Of a DNA stretch of 64,000 nucleotides, positions 25,175-33,842 are shown one piece after another. Position 1 is the first letter of the stretch; every line of letters begins with the position of its first letter. A program made the translations under genes and the position numbers. Under the pieces are notes generated by a model. It searched no databases and was not told the DNA's origin. It saw nothing but the letters and a program-made list of their open reading frames with translations. The DNA comes from Clostridia bacterium (GTDB lineage Bacteria; Bacillota; Clostridia; Lachnospirales; Lachnospiraceae): assembly GCA_910575245.1 (NCBI GenBank), contig CAJTEN010000019.1:1-64000 (forward strand), written 5' to 3'.

Positions 25175-26881
25175 ATGAACGGAATTTTTATCCATATATT
25201 GAGCATGAGTATTACGGCAGGTTACTGTATTGTGGCAGTTATCCTGATACGGTTTCTTTTGAAGAGACAGCCAAAGGTTTTTTCCTATATGCTATGGAGC
25301 ATTGTTTTGTTCCGTCTGCTGTGTCCGGTTTCTCTATCCAGCCCGTTCAGTGTTCTGCCGGTCAATCCGGACACGGTACTGCAGGATACGGCCTATTACC
25401 ATGGGGAAAACAGTCTGCCTGGTGGGGAGACTGGGAAAACGGCGGAATCCGGAGACAATACCGGCGAAGGCGGGGCGGCGGCAATAGAGCCACAGGGTGG
25501 AACTGTGTCCTTACGGAGCTTTCTCATGGCCGGTGCGGGCGCCCGGTTATGGCTGTGCGGCATGCTTCTGCTTGCCGTTTACGGAATTGGAACGGCAGTA
25601 CGGTTCAGAATTTACCTGAAAAGTGCGGTTCGGCTGTCAGATGGCCTGTTCGAGATGGAAGGGCTGCCCACGCCGTTTGCTTTCGGCATCATCCGCCCGC
25701 GGATCTATCTGCCGACACAGTTGTCAGAGGAGGAGCGAAGATATGTTCTGGAACATGAGCGGGTTCATATGGCCAGAAAGGATCATCTGATTAAGCTCAC
25801 AGCCTGGGCGGCAAGGTGTATCCACTGGTTCAACCCGTTAGTATGGCTTGCTTTTGCGCTGATGGAGAATGATATGGAAATGTCCTGTGATGAGGCGGTT
25901 CTGCGAAGACTTGGGGAAGACGTGAAACAGGATTATTCCCGTGTGCTGTTGGCGCTGTCTGGTGAGAGGAAGGGGATCGTCGGCTGTCCGCTGGCGTTCG
26001 GCGGGGAGAAAGTCAGGAGCAGGATCCTGAATATTCTGACCTACCGCAAGAAGACATTTGCGGCGGTTCTGGCAGCGTCAGTCCTGTTGGTTATTGCGAT
26101 TCTGGGGCTTGCCCTGAATCCGGCAAGGACATCAGGGCAGGAGAATAGTGAGGGAATACTTGCATTTGCCACAGATTATGCCAATGCTTTTGTGGGCAGA
26201 GACGGCAGAGCCATGGTGGATCTGTATATAGATGAAGAGACGGCATTTAAGAATGTGATCCTGTTGGAAGAAATGGAGGGGGAGTATACCTTCGGCTACT
26301 CCAGCCCCTGGCCGGATGAATACAGAATGACGGTTGATGAAGAGGGACAGAAAGTGTCAATCAGATATTATGCCAGTACTTCCGACCCTCATGTGACTGT
26401 CTGGAAGGAGCAAATGTCTTTTACGGAGACGGAGAGTGGTTACAGGGTGACGGGCAGTGACTTTCAGATATTTGACAGCATTTCTTCCCTGGAAGAATAT
26501 CAGGAGGCATACGGGGTATTTGATACATACCAGTTTGCCGATTATGTGGAGCGGGGCTATGTGGAAGCTATCAACTATCAGACGGAATCTGACAGGGAAG
26601 AGGGTGCGGAATCTGACAGGAATGGGGTGTACAGAAGCCCGGGCACGGCGGCAGAGTATATCTTGAATCTGACCGGAGGAGTGTATGTGTATGAGGCAAG
26701 TTTGGATTCGGCTGGCCGGGCGACAGTGACTTATATGTTTGAGGATGGGAGCAGCGTTGAAATTCCCATGTGTAATGCCAACTATACTTCTGCCACAGAC
26801 AATTCGGAGGAGCCGGATAACGGTGCCGAAGGAACCGGAGATGTATGGATTGTGGATACCGGGAACGCGAAAGCCCTGTAA
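25175..26881 (+). CDS. BlaR1/MecR1-like M56 membrane peptidase
   Basis: A 568-residue protein with N-terminal helices (about 5-28, 35-55 and 122-142) and the zinc-protease motif HERVH at 194-198 in YVLEHERVHMARKDHL. Another membrane helix lies at about 295-315. In BlaR1 systems this domain cleaves BlaI after a signal. The outer C-terminal domain (about 320-568) lacks the penicillin-binding SxxK fold I would expect and ends in a low-complexity acidic tail, so it probably senses something else. The start is at an ATG behind AGGAGGGGAAAAGG. Confidence 0.88.
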   Translation: MNGIFIHILSMSITAGYCIVAVILIRFLLKRQPKVFSYMLWSIVLFRLLCPVSLSSPFSVLPVNPDTVLQDTAYYHGENSLPGGETGKTAESGDNTGEGGAAAIEPQGGTVSLRSFLMAGAGARLWLCGMLLLAVYGIGTAVRFRIYLKSAVRLSDGLFEMEGLPTPFAFGIIRPRIYLPTQLSEEERRYVLEHERVHMARKDHLIKLTAWAARCIHWFNPLVWLAFALMENDMEMSCDEAVLRRLGEDVKQDYSRVLLALSGERKGIVGCPLAFGGEKVRSRILNILTYRKKTFAAVLAASVLLVIAILGLALNPARTSGQENSEGILAFATDYANAFVGRDGRAMVDLYIDEETAFKNVILLEEMEGEYTFGYSSPWPDEYRMTVDEEGQKVSIRYYASTSDPHVTVWKEQMSFTETESGYRVTGSDFQIFDSISSLEEYQEAYGVFDTYQFADYVERGYVEAINYQTESDREEGAESDRNGVYRSPGTAAEYILNLTGGVYVYEASLDSAGRATVTYMFEDGSSVEIPMCNANYTSATDNSEEPDNGAEGTGDVWIVDTGNAKAL

Positions 26882-26960
26882 GATAAGGCAACCATGAACA
26901 GCAAGGCGGGCACCCTGCCTTGTTCACAACATCATAAAGCCGCTTCACAACATTTCTCTT

Positions 26961-26986
26961 TAACGAAAGTGGTTATCTGCCGAAAT
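26961..26986 (+). promoter_or_regulatory. Sigma-28-like promoter of the flxA-like gene
   Basis: TAAC (26961-26964), 14 bp, GCCGAAAT (26979-26986) is close to the TAAA-N15-GCCGATAT flagellar consensus. The gene downstream resembles FlxA, which in E. coli depends on flagellar sigma factor FliA. Confidence 0.55.
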
Positions 26987-27061
26987 ATCAGTCAAGGGGA
27001 ATCTGACAGGATCAGGTTCCGGGGATTAAGTAACATGGTCAGTCAAAAGGAGGATACAGGC

Positions 27062-27877
27062 ATGAGAGTAAGCGGAGCAGATAATGTGGTAAGCGGAGGC
27101 GCGAGTATGTCGCCGGGTGCGGGAGAACCGATGGATGAAGTCAGCAAGAGCCTGCAGAAACAGATAGAGAATCTGCAGAAACAGATGAAAGAACTTTCCG
27201 CCAATCAGGAAATACCGTCAGAGACCAAGATGAAAAAGCGTCAGGAGCTGCAGAAACAGATCAGTGAACTTCAGGTGCAGCTTCGTCAGCATCAGATGGA
27301 AGTTAAGAGAGAGGAAGCGAAGAAAAAGGAGGAGAAAGCCTCTGAAGAGAATGTCTTTGACTCCTGCAGGATATCGGATGAAGGACGTAAGCAGAGCGCA
27401 GGGCTTTCGGCAGGGAGCATGGAAGCGATGATATCCGCGGATGCGGCGATGAGGCAGGCGGATGTGCATGGCAGTACGGCGCAGAAGATGGAGAATCGGG
27501 GAGGCGTACTGGAGACAGAGATCAAACTGGACAAAGCACGTAATGGCGATACGAGAGCGAAGGAAGAGGAGCTTGCAAAGACGAAGGCATTGGCTGAGAA
27601 AGCGACGGCTTCGCAGATGCAGTCATTGAGTCAGGCCAATGAAGTGATGAAAGATGCTTCCGAGACAGATCAGCGCCAGGAGGACGGCAAGAAGGAAGAG
27701 GAGAACCAAACGTCCAGGGAAGCAGGGCAGGCAGAAGGCGTAGAGACGGTGAATGGTGAACCTGTGCCGGGTACGGTGTCGTTGGGAACGGGCGGTATGG
27801 CAGGCCGGACGGAAGAGACGTCAGAGGAACAGATGGAAAGAAGAGAGCAGTATCATCCGGTAGATGTCAGAATCTGA
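27062..27877 (+). CDS. FlxA-like coiled-coil protein
   Basis: A 271-residue hydrophilic protein. The region SLQKQIENLQKQMKELSAN...EIPSETKMKKRQELQKQISELQVQL is the FlxA-like motif: two antiparallel coiled-coil helices separated by a short loop. The remainder is acidic and Gln/Glu-rich with no membrane segment. FlxA function is unknown, but the E. coli gene belongs to the flagellar regulon. I use the ATG at 27062, preceded by AAAGGAGG at 27046-27053; an earlier in-frame start at 26894 has no such box. Confidence 0.75.
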   Translation: MRVSGADNVVSGGASMSPGAGEPMDEVSKSLQKQIENLQKQMKELSANQEIPSETKMKKRQELQKQISELQVQLRQHQMEVKREEAKKKEEKASEENVFDSCRISDEGRKQSAGLSAGSMEAMISADAAMRQADVHGSTAQKMENRGGVLETEIKLDKARNGDTRAKEEELAKTKALAEKATASQMQSLSQANEVMKDASETDQRQEDGKKEEENQTSREAGQAEGVETVNGEPVPGTVSLGTGGMAGRTEETSEEQMERREQYHPVDVRI

Positions 27878-27921
27878 ACGGGTAACAGGGAACTATCGGA
27901 AACGCGGACATAAGATGGAGT

Positions 27922-27958
27922 GCAGAGTTGAAGGGATATCCGGAGACTCTGCTTTTTT
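27922..27958 (+). terminator. Terminator after the flxA-like gene
   Basis: GCAGAGT (27922-27928) pairs with ACTCTGC (27946-27952), followed by six T residues. Confidence 0.75.
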
Positions 27959-28120
27959 GGTTTTGCATTTTACCTGCAAAGCATTTTGTAGTAGGATAGA
28001 AGAGTAGTGTGTATTCACAGTTGAAAAACGGCCCGTTAAGGTGGATTATGAGAGCACAGGAGACGTACTGTCAGGCAGTGGGATATATGGATTCTGTTTT
28101 CAGGGAAGGGAGACGGAGTG

Positions 28121-28990
28121 ATGGCAATATCGGTTGAAAAAGACAGGAGTAAAGGCTTATTAAGCAGCGCGGCCTTAAAGAATACGGCATACATAACCAT
28201 GTTTATAGATCATTTCTTCGCAGTCGTGTTCCTGGCTGTCATAAGACAGCAGCAGAGGGCCGGATACGTGACAGACAGTATGCAGCAGCTCTATACGGTG
28301 GGCAGGGCAGTGGGCAGGATCGCCTTTATCTTGTTTGCTTATTTGATGGCGGAAGGGTTTGTGCATACGCGGAGCAGAAGGAACTATCTTCTCCGGCTGG
28401 GAGTATTTGCGTTTGTGTCGGAGATACCTTTTGACCTGGCCTTTTCTGAGACCTGTTATGATCCATCCGGACAGAATGTGTTTTTCACATTGTTCCTGGG
28501 CGTCCTGGCTCTGACGGTATGGGAATGGGCGGCGGGTAAAGCGCCGTCTGTGCGGACCGGTGCCAGGAACTGCCTGCTGCGCGGTGGCTTGCGTGGCGTA
28601 CGGATTGCGGCGCTGCTGTCCTGTTGCGTGGCGGCCTGGTTTTTGAAGACGGATTATAAATATATGGGGGTTTTGCTGATCTATGCTTTTTATCTGACAC
28701 GTGACAGTAAACTTCCCATTCAGGTATTTTTGGTGGGATGTGTGATGCTGCTTGGAACGTGGAGCGCGAATTATTTCAGATATGCGGGAGATTTTTCTGC
28801 CGGGTATCTGTTCCGGTTTTCCCTCAGGGAGATGTACGGCCTTTTTGCCTTTTTCTGGATTGGCCTGTATAATGGGAGAAGAGGCAGGCAGCTTCCGAAG
28901 GCGTTCTATTATGGTTTCTATCCGGTGCATCTGCTGTTGCTGCACCTTGTGGCGGTGATGGTCCTGGAGGGCATGCTGCAGGCGGTTTGA
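28121..28990 (+). CDS. TraX family membrane protein
   Basis: A 289-residue polytopic protein with about eight helices. AALKNTAYITMFIDHFFAVV at the N terminus and GRIAFILFAYLMAEGFVHTRSRRNY are typical of the TraX family (F-pilin N-acetylase and related acyltransferase-like proteins). Chromosomal Firmicutes TraX proteins have no defined substrate. The ATG is used rather than the preceding GTG at 28118, because the GGGAGA box is better spaced. Confidence 0.8.
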   Translation: MAISVEKDRSKGLLSSAALKNTAYITMFIDHFFAVVFLAVIRQQQRAGYVTDSMQQLYTVGRAVGRIAFILFAYLMAEGFVHTRSRRNYLLRLGVFAFVSEIPFDLAFSETCYDPSGQNVFFTLFLGVLALTVWEWAAGKAPSVRTGARNCLLRGGLRGVRIAALLSCCVAAWFLKTDYKYMGVLLIYAFYLTRDSKLPIQVFLVGCVMLLGTWSANYFRYAGDFSAGYLFRFSLREMYGLFAFFWIGLYNGRRGRQLPKAFYYGFYPVHLLLLHLVAVMVLEGMLQAV

Positions 28991-29029
28991 CGTAAGCAGA
29001 GGGGGTGTTTCAGAAATCCGCACGGAGGG

Positions 29030-29208
29030 TTAGTTAAGTCTATACACAGCGTCTGATATGATAGGATTCTCCTTAGGACCGCCCCCTAACGCCGGTACTT
29101 AATGAGGTTTTCCACGAATTTAGTACCGCTGCGTTTGGAACCGGGCGAAAGCGCGTCCTTAGGAGATTCCTATCATGTCAGGCGCGTCCGGCTTAACTTA
29201 ATGACATT
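29030..29208. repeat. Palindromic element, full-length copy 3
   Basis: Nearly identical to the complement of 4080-4267. The right end (CTTAACTTAATGACATT) is intact. The left terminal AATGTCA is replaced by unrelated sequence, so the element starts at TTAGTTAAG. The two CCTTAGGA motifs (29071-29078 and 29157-29164) bracket the 86-bp module missing from copy 2. It ends 17 bp ahead of the next start codon, so it is probably transcribed as part of that gene's leader. Confidence 0.75.
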
Positions 29209-29225
29209 GGGAGTGAAGGGAAGCT

Positions 29226-29699
29226 ATGCAGGAATTTTTTAAAGGGGTTTTGGGACGGATTATTCAGGATGTGAAAGAATATGGCGTGGCGGCAGTGGCG
29301 GTGGCGCTCTATACAGTGGCTGTCAATCTTATTTTTCACGCATTCTGCCCTCTTATCATCTTCTGTGGTTTTCCCTGTCCGGGATGCGGCGTCAGCAGGG
29401 CAACGGCATGCTTTATTACAGGCAGATGGCAGCAGGCCTGGCAGATGAATCCGGTGGTCTTTCCGATTATGCTGTGTGCGGCATACTTTTGCCTGATGCG
29501 TTACCTGCTGGGCAGGAAAGTAAAGGGGATGAAAGTGCTGGCAGCGATTATTATGGTACTTCTGGCTGTGGTTTATTGCATACGGATGTATCTGTATTTT
29601 CCGGAGAGAGTGCCTTATGTCTATACGGAAGCCAATGTGCTTGCGCACGTTTTTCCTTTTTACCAACAAATATTACACGAATGGGGGATTGTGTGGTAA
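29226..29699 (+). CDS. DUF2752 family membrane protein
   Basis: A 157-residue protein with three or four helices and the family motif FPCPGCGVSRATACFITGRWQQAWQMNPVV. The CPGCG cysteine pair followed by a helix and an asparagine-proline is characteristic. Function is unknown. It follows the repeat copy and is 90 bp before a small tyrosine/asparagine-rich membrane protein. A ribosome binding site GAAGGGAAG precedes the ATG. Confidence 0.8.
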   Translation: MQEFFKGVLGRIIQDVKEYGVAAVAVALYTVAVNLIFHAFCPLIIFCGFPCPGCGVSRATACFITGRWQQAWQMNPVVFPIMLCAAYFCLMRYLLGRKVKGMKVLAAIIMVLLAVVYCIRMYLYFPERVPYVYTEANVLAHVFPFYQQILHEWGIVW

Positions 29700-29788
29700 T
29701 ATGGAATAAGACAGTGGCGTTTCGGCTACAGGACCGGACGCGTCGGAGTAAACAGTAACGGCTGTATACAGCAGAATGGAGATTGGTC

Positions 29789-30241
29789 ATGGAAGAAAAC
29801 AATAGAGATGCAAATCAGAACGAAAACCCGGCATGGAATCCACCACAGGATAAGCGGGAGCAGGAAGGGAGGCCTGTAGAACCGCAGAGCCTTCCCTATC
29901 AGAATAATGGTTATGAAAACGGTGCATATTCCAACAATGATTATCAGAATTACGGTAATGGTTACTGGCAGTATAATCAGCAATATAACGGGGCGCAGCC
30001 CTGGCCGGACAATCAGACGCAGCTGGAGGAGCCGGTTAAAATCAGTGAATGGGTTCTCACTTTTGTGCTTATGATGATTCCCTGTGTCAATATCATCATG
30101 ATGTTCGTCTGGGCCTTCAGCAGTACCGAGAAGAAGAGTAAGTCCAATTTCTTCAAGGCGTACCTGATCTTCTTCGGTATTGCCATGGGTGTGATGCTGA
30201 TGATCTGGGTTTTCATTGTCTTTCTGGCTCTTTCGATGTAG
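29789..30241 (+). CDS. Small Asn/Tyr-rich membrane protein, unknown
   Basis: A 150-residue protein. The first 80 residues are polar and rich in Asn, Gln and Tyr (NNGYENGAYSNNDYQNYGNGY). Two hydrophobic helices follow (WVLTFVLMMIPCVNIIMMFVWAF and AYLIFFGIAMGVMLMIWVFIV). This layout is common among Lachnospiraceae proteins near secretion or envelope genes, but I know no function. The ATG at 29789 has GGAG ten bases upstream. Confidence 0.7.
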   Translation: MEENNRDANQNENPAWNPPQDKREQEGRPVEPQSLPYQNNGYENGAYSNNDYQNYGNGYWQYNQQYNGAQPWPDNQTQLEEPVKISEWVLTFVLMMIPCVNIIMMFVWAFSSTEKKSKSNFFKAYLIFFGIAMGVMLMIWVFIVFLALSM

Positions 30242-30264
30242 AGGACAGGCCGCGCCCACATAGT

Positions 30265-31131
30265 TTAACGTGTACTTACCCAGCGCCCTGATGCACCGCA
30301 GGGCAGAATGAGAGAGCTGGAGCTTACAGGAAGCCCGATCTCGCCGGCCTCCACATGGCCCTGGAATTGCGGCGTGATGACAGTGTTAAGCATATAGGAC
30401 AGTACGGCAGGCTGCAGGCCGGTGGTATAGGAATTGATCAGGAAAAAGAGAGCGTCTTTCGACAGAATCTGCGCGGTAAGGCGCAGGAAGGGGAAGATGC
30501 TTTCTTCTATTTTCCAGATCTCGCCTTTCGGGCCGCGGCCGTAGGAGGGCGGATCCATGATGATGGCATCATAGGTATTGCCGCGGCGGATCTCCCGCTC
30601 CACGAACTTGACGCAGTCATCCACCAGCCAGCGGATGGGTGCGTCTGCCAGACCGGAAGCGGCAGCGTTCTCCTTAGCCCAGTTGACCATGCCTTTGGAG
30701 GCGTCCACGTGGGTTACAAAAGCACCCGCCCTGGCTGCGGCCAGGGTGGCGCCGCCGGTGTATGCGAAGAGATTTAACACTTTAAGCGGTCTGCCTGCAT
30801 TCCTGATTATGTGGGAGAACCAGTCCCAGTTTACGGCCTGTTCGGGAAAAAGCCCGGTGTGTTTGAAGCTGAAGGGTTTCAGATGAAAGGTAAGGTCCCT
30901 GTATTCGATGCTCCACTCCCTGGGCAGATGGAAGAATTCCCATTCGCCGCCGCCTTTGGGACTTCTGTGATAGTGTCCGTTCTTCTGTTTCCAGCGGCTG
31001 TCTTCTCTTGGTGTATTCCAGATGACCTGCGGGTCGGGACGTACCAGGATATAATCGCCCCAGCGTTCCAGTTTCTCACCGTCAGAGGTGTCTATTACTT
31101 CATAATCTTTCCATGCATCGGTTGTCCACAT
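30265..31131 (-). CDS. SAM-dependent methyltransferase, RlmI/RlmK-like
   Basis: A 288-residue protein. The SAM-binding part has motif I VLNLFAYTGGATLAAARAGA and the catalytic-type motif DAIIMDPPSYGRGPKGE, which resembles the DPPxF/Y of rRNA cytosine-C5 methyltransferases (RlmI/RlmK C-terminal domain). The N-terminal part lacks a PUA domain. The likely substrate is a nucleic acid, probably 23S rRNA. It is a single gene on the minus strand; its upstream region faces the nagBA leader. Confidence 0.82.
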   Translation of the reverse strand: MWTTDAWKDYEVIDTSDGEKLERWGDYILVRPDPQVIWNTPREDSRWKQKNGHYHRSPKGGGEWEFFHLPREWSIEYRDLTFHLKPFSFKHTGLFPEQAVNWDWFSHIIRNAGRPLKVLNLFAYTGGATLAAARAGAFVTHVDASKGMVNWAKENAAASGLADAPIRWLVDDCVKFVEREIRRGNTYDAIIMDPPSYGRGPKGEIWKIEESIFPFLRLTAQILSKDALFFLINSYTTGLQPAVLSYMLNTVITPQFQGHVEAGEIGLPVSSSSLILPCGASGRWVSTR

Positions 31132-31392
31132 TATATGTTGATCCTTTCTGTTTTACATAATTTTGTACAACGGCAATTTCACGGCAGTTCGCATTGTTAA
31201 GCCTTATTATGCATAAGAAAGTATTTTTGTGCAAATACGGAAAAAATATGCGGAAAGAATTATGTAAACTCGAACTGGCTGTATGGACAATGAAAATACG
31301 CTGTGATTCTATAAGGAATGTGCAAAATATATAAAAAAAGACATGCTAAAATGCGTATAATAGACAATTAGATAAATGTTTCTTAAAATATA

Positions 31393-31421
31393 TTGAGAAT
31401 GATTATACAGATTGCTATAAT
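31393..31421 (+). promoter_or_regulatory. Promoter of the nagBA leader
   Basis: TTGAGA (31393-31398), 17 bp, perfect TATAAT (31416-31421). Transcription would begin near 31428 and meet a terminator at 31561-31585 before nagB. Confidence 0.7.
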
Positions 31422-31519
31422 CATAACATTATATAAACTCAATCATTCGGATTGTTACTGCAATATTATTTGGTCTTTTTATTTTGTTATCAAAAGATTT
31501 AGTGGTTGAGGGAGGAAAA

Positions 31520-31591
31520 GTGCGTATCGAGAAAGGGATCATACCGGACCCTGGCAAAGCGGAGGTCTTCGGGTCTCCTTTTTTTGATTAA
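31520..31591 (+). CDS. Possible 23-residue leader peptide overlapping a terminator
   Basis: A GTG behind a GGGAGGAAAA box opens a frame of 23 residues that ends with TAA at 31589. It encodes the peptide beginning VRIEKGIIPDPG and ending SPFFD. The last third of the frame covers the whole terminator hairpin and T-run, so ribosome progress would decide whether the hairpin can form. No run of one amino acid points to a ligand, so the signal is unclear. Confidence 0.4.
   Translation: MRIEKGIIPDPGKAEVFGSPFFD
31561..31585 (+). terminator. Leader terminator with UUCG loop upstream of nagB
   Basis: GGAGGTC and GGTCTCC pair over seven positions (two G-U wobbles), closed by a C(TTCG)G tetraloop, followed by seven T residues. 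GGACCC at 31546-31551 can alternatively pair with GGGTC, which would melt this stem. Confidence 0.75.
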
Positions 31592-31600
31592 AGAGTTTAC

Positions 31601-31629
31601 TTGACAATTTATATATTTCCAGTGAAAAT
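31601..31629 (+). promoter_or_regulatory. Second candidate promoter for nagBA
   Basis: TTGACA at 31601-31606, 17 bp, weak -10 GAAAAT at 31624-31629. It would transcribe nagB without the terminator leader. Confidence 0.4.
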
Positions 31630-31811
31630 GATAGATAAATGGCTATCCTGAGGACTTGTTTCAGAATTCGTGTGGAAGCGTTACGGATGGCAGGCCGGTA
31701 CATGCCGCGGCAGACATATTCGGTGGAAGGGAATGAAAAGGCCGTGGCCTCAAGGTGTAAAGGAAGTCCGATGGCCGATTGATGCTTTACGCTTCAGAAT
31801 GGAGGGAAAGA

Positions 31812-32537
31812 ATGAGAATTATCAGAGCAAAAGATTATGACGATATGAGCAGAAAGGCGGCCGCGATCATTGCATCGCAGGTGATCATGAAGCCGGACTG
31901 CGTGCTGGGACTGGCGACAGGCTCATCCCCGATTGGAACGTATGCCAATCTGGTGGAAGGATACCGGAAAGGGGATCTTGATTTCTCCGGTATCACAACA
32001 GTTAACCTGGACGAGTACAAAGGGCTGTCCAGAGACAATGACCAGAGTTATTTCTATTTTATGAATCATCATTTTTTCGGCAAAGTAAATGTAGACCCTG
32101 AGCGGACATTCCTGCCGGACGGCACGGAGACAGACAGTGACAAGGCGTGCCGTGAATACAACCGGATCATTGAGAATGTGGGCGGCATTGACCTGCAGCT
32201 TCTTGGGCTGGGCCATAACGGGCATATTGGTTTTAATGAGCCGAATACGGTGTTTGAGGCGGAGACTCACTGCGTTGACCTGGCGCCGTCTACGGTGGAG
32301 GCTAACAAGAGATTCTTCGCTTCCGTCGACGATGTGCCGCGTCAGGCATACACGATGGGCATTAAGACGATTATGCAGGCCAGGAAGGTGTTGGTGGTAG
32401 TCAGCGGCAGGGATAAGGCGGCAGCGGTCAAGGCGGCTTTCTTCGGATCGATCACTCCCCAGGTACAAGGCTCTGTGCTGCAGCTCCACAGCGATGTGAC
32501 GGTGGTGGCGGATGAGGAAGCGTTGTCGGAATTATAA
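31812..32537 (+). CDS. nagB: Glucosamine-6-phosphate deaminase
   Basis: A 241-residue enzyme converting glucosamine-6-phosphate to fructose-6-phosphate and ammonia. Signature segments are GLATGSSPIGTY (phosphate loop), VNLDEYKGL (catalytic Asp) and GLGHNGHIGFNEP (His/Glu of ring opening). The ATG at 31812 follows GGAGGGAAAGA; an in-frame ATG at 31779 would add eleven unrelated residues. nagA follows after 90 bp, giving the usual amino-sugar breakdown pair. Confidence 0.95.
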   Translation: MRIIRAKDYDDMSRKAAAIIASQVIMKPDCVLGLATGSSPIGTYANLVEGYRKGDLDFSGITTVNLDEYKGLSRDNDQSYFYFMNHHFFGKVNVDPERTFLPDGTETDSDKACREYNRIIENVGGIDLQLLGLGHNGHIGFNEPNTVFEAETHCVDLAPSTVEANKRFFASVDDVPRQAYTMGIKTIMQARKVLVVVSGRDKAAAVKAAFFGSITPQVQGSVLQLHSDVTVVADEEALSEL

Positions 32538-32627
32538 GTCTGTGAAATACGGTGTCTGCCAGAATGCAGGACGGTATCCGTAGCAGCAGGTTTCAGATAT
32601 GGGGGAGAAAGAAAGGAGGAGCATCTT

Positions 32628-33767
32628 ATGATCATCAGAAATGCCAGCGTGTATACAGAAGATGGTATATTTCTTGAAAAGGATATATATATAGAAGGAA
32701 ACCGTTTCGTGGACTGTGAGGAGAAGGCCAGCGATAAGACGGTGACAGATGCCGCCGGATGTGTTGCGGTTCCGGGACTTACGGATATTCATTTTCACGG
32801 ATGTATGGGGTATGATTTCTGTGACGGTACCAGGGAGGCAATCGATGCAATGGCGGCATATGAGGCCTCTGTAGGTGTGACCAATATCGTTCCGGCTACC
32901 ATGACACTCTCCGAAGAAATGCTTCTGGGGATCTGCAGTACAGCCAGGGCTTATGCAGAGGAAGGAGAACAGGAAGGCAGGGCACATTTTCATGGGATTA
33001 ATATGGAAGGCCCCTTTGTGTCTTTGACGAAAAAGGGCGCACAGAACGGAGAGTATATTCATAAACCGGATGCTGACATGTTTGACCGGCTGAATGAAGC
33101 GTCGGGGAGCCGGGTTAAGCTGCTTGCCATAGCGCCGGAGGAAGAGGGCGCCATGGAACTGATTGAGAAGCGGCATGACCGGGCGGTTATGTCGATTGCC
33201 CATACCTGCGCGGATTATGATACGGCTATCAGAGCCTTTGAGAAGGGCGCCAGCCATATGACGCATCTGTATAATGCCATGAATCCTTACACGCACAGGG
33301 AGCCGGGACCGATCGGTGCGGCGGCGGATACGCGCAGGGTAGAAGTGGAGTTGATCTGTGACGGTGTGCATATTCATCCGGCATCGGTCAGGACTACCTT
33401 TAAAATATTCGGGGACGGCCGTATTATCCTGATCAGTGACAGCATGCGGGCCACAGGACTTGAAGACGGCGATTATACGCTTGGCGGCCAGGATGTGAAA
33501 GTGACAGGGAACCGGGCGGCGCTGCATGACGGAACTATCGCAGGCTCCGTGACGAATCTTCTGGACTGTATGAGGACGGCGGTGCTTAAGATGGGGATTC
33601 CCCTGGAGTCGGCGGTGAAGTGCGCGGCAGTCAATTCTGCCAAAAGCGTCGGCATATATGACAGGCATGGAAGTATTACGCCGGGTAAGATTGCGGATGT
33701 GGTTCTTCTTAAGAAGGACGGACTTAAGCTTCAAAGAGTGATTTTAAACGGAAAACCGCTTCCGTAG
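32628..33767 (+). CDS. nagA: N-acetylglucosamine-6-phosphate deacetylase
   Basis: A 379-residue amidohydrolase removing acetate from GlcNAc-6-P, feeding NagB. Metal and catalytic residues appear in DIHFHGCMGYD, HGINMEGPFVS (Glu), SIAHTCADYD, MTHLYNAMNP and ISDSMRATG (catalytic Asp). Length and motif order match the family. It has a strong AGGAGG box. The nagB-nagA order is the usual Firmicutes operon. Confidence 0.95.
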   Translation: MIIRNASVYTEDGIFLEKDIYIEGNRFVDCEEKASDKTVTDAAGCVAVPGLTDIHFHGCMGYDFCDGTREAIDAMAAYEASVGVTNIVPATMTLSEEMLLGICSTARAYAEEGEQEGRAHFHGINMEGPFVSLTKKGAQNGEYIHKPDADMFDRLNEASGSRVKLLAIAPEEEGAMELIEKRHDRAVMSIAHTCADYDTAIRAFEKGASHMTHLYNAMNPYTHREPGPIGAAADTRRVEVELICDGVHIHPASVRTTFKIFGDGRIILISDSMRATGLEDGDYTLGGQDVKVTGNRAALHDGTIAGSVTNLLDCMRTAVLKMGIPLESAVKCAAVNSAKSVGIYDRHGSITPGKIADVVLLKKDGLKLQRVILNGKPLP

Positions 33768-33842
33768 TCTTGTATTTTTTGCATTGGCCGTATAAAATAG
33801 GATATCATGTTTTAAGAGACTACGGAACAGAGGAGAACTGTT

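Noticed and set aside
31428-31585. Known riboswitch classes (c-di-GMP, guanidine, FMN) in the nagBA leader
   Set aside because: Short resemblances such as GGCAAAGC are not accompanied by the remaining conserved parts; a leader-peptide/terminator explanation fits better.
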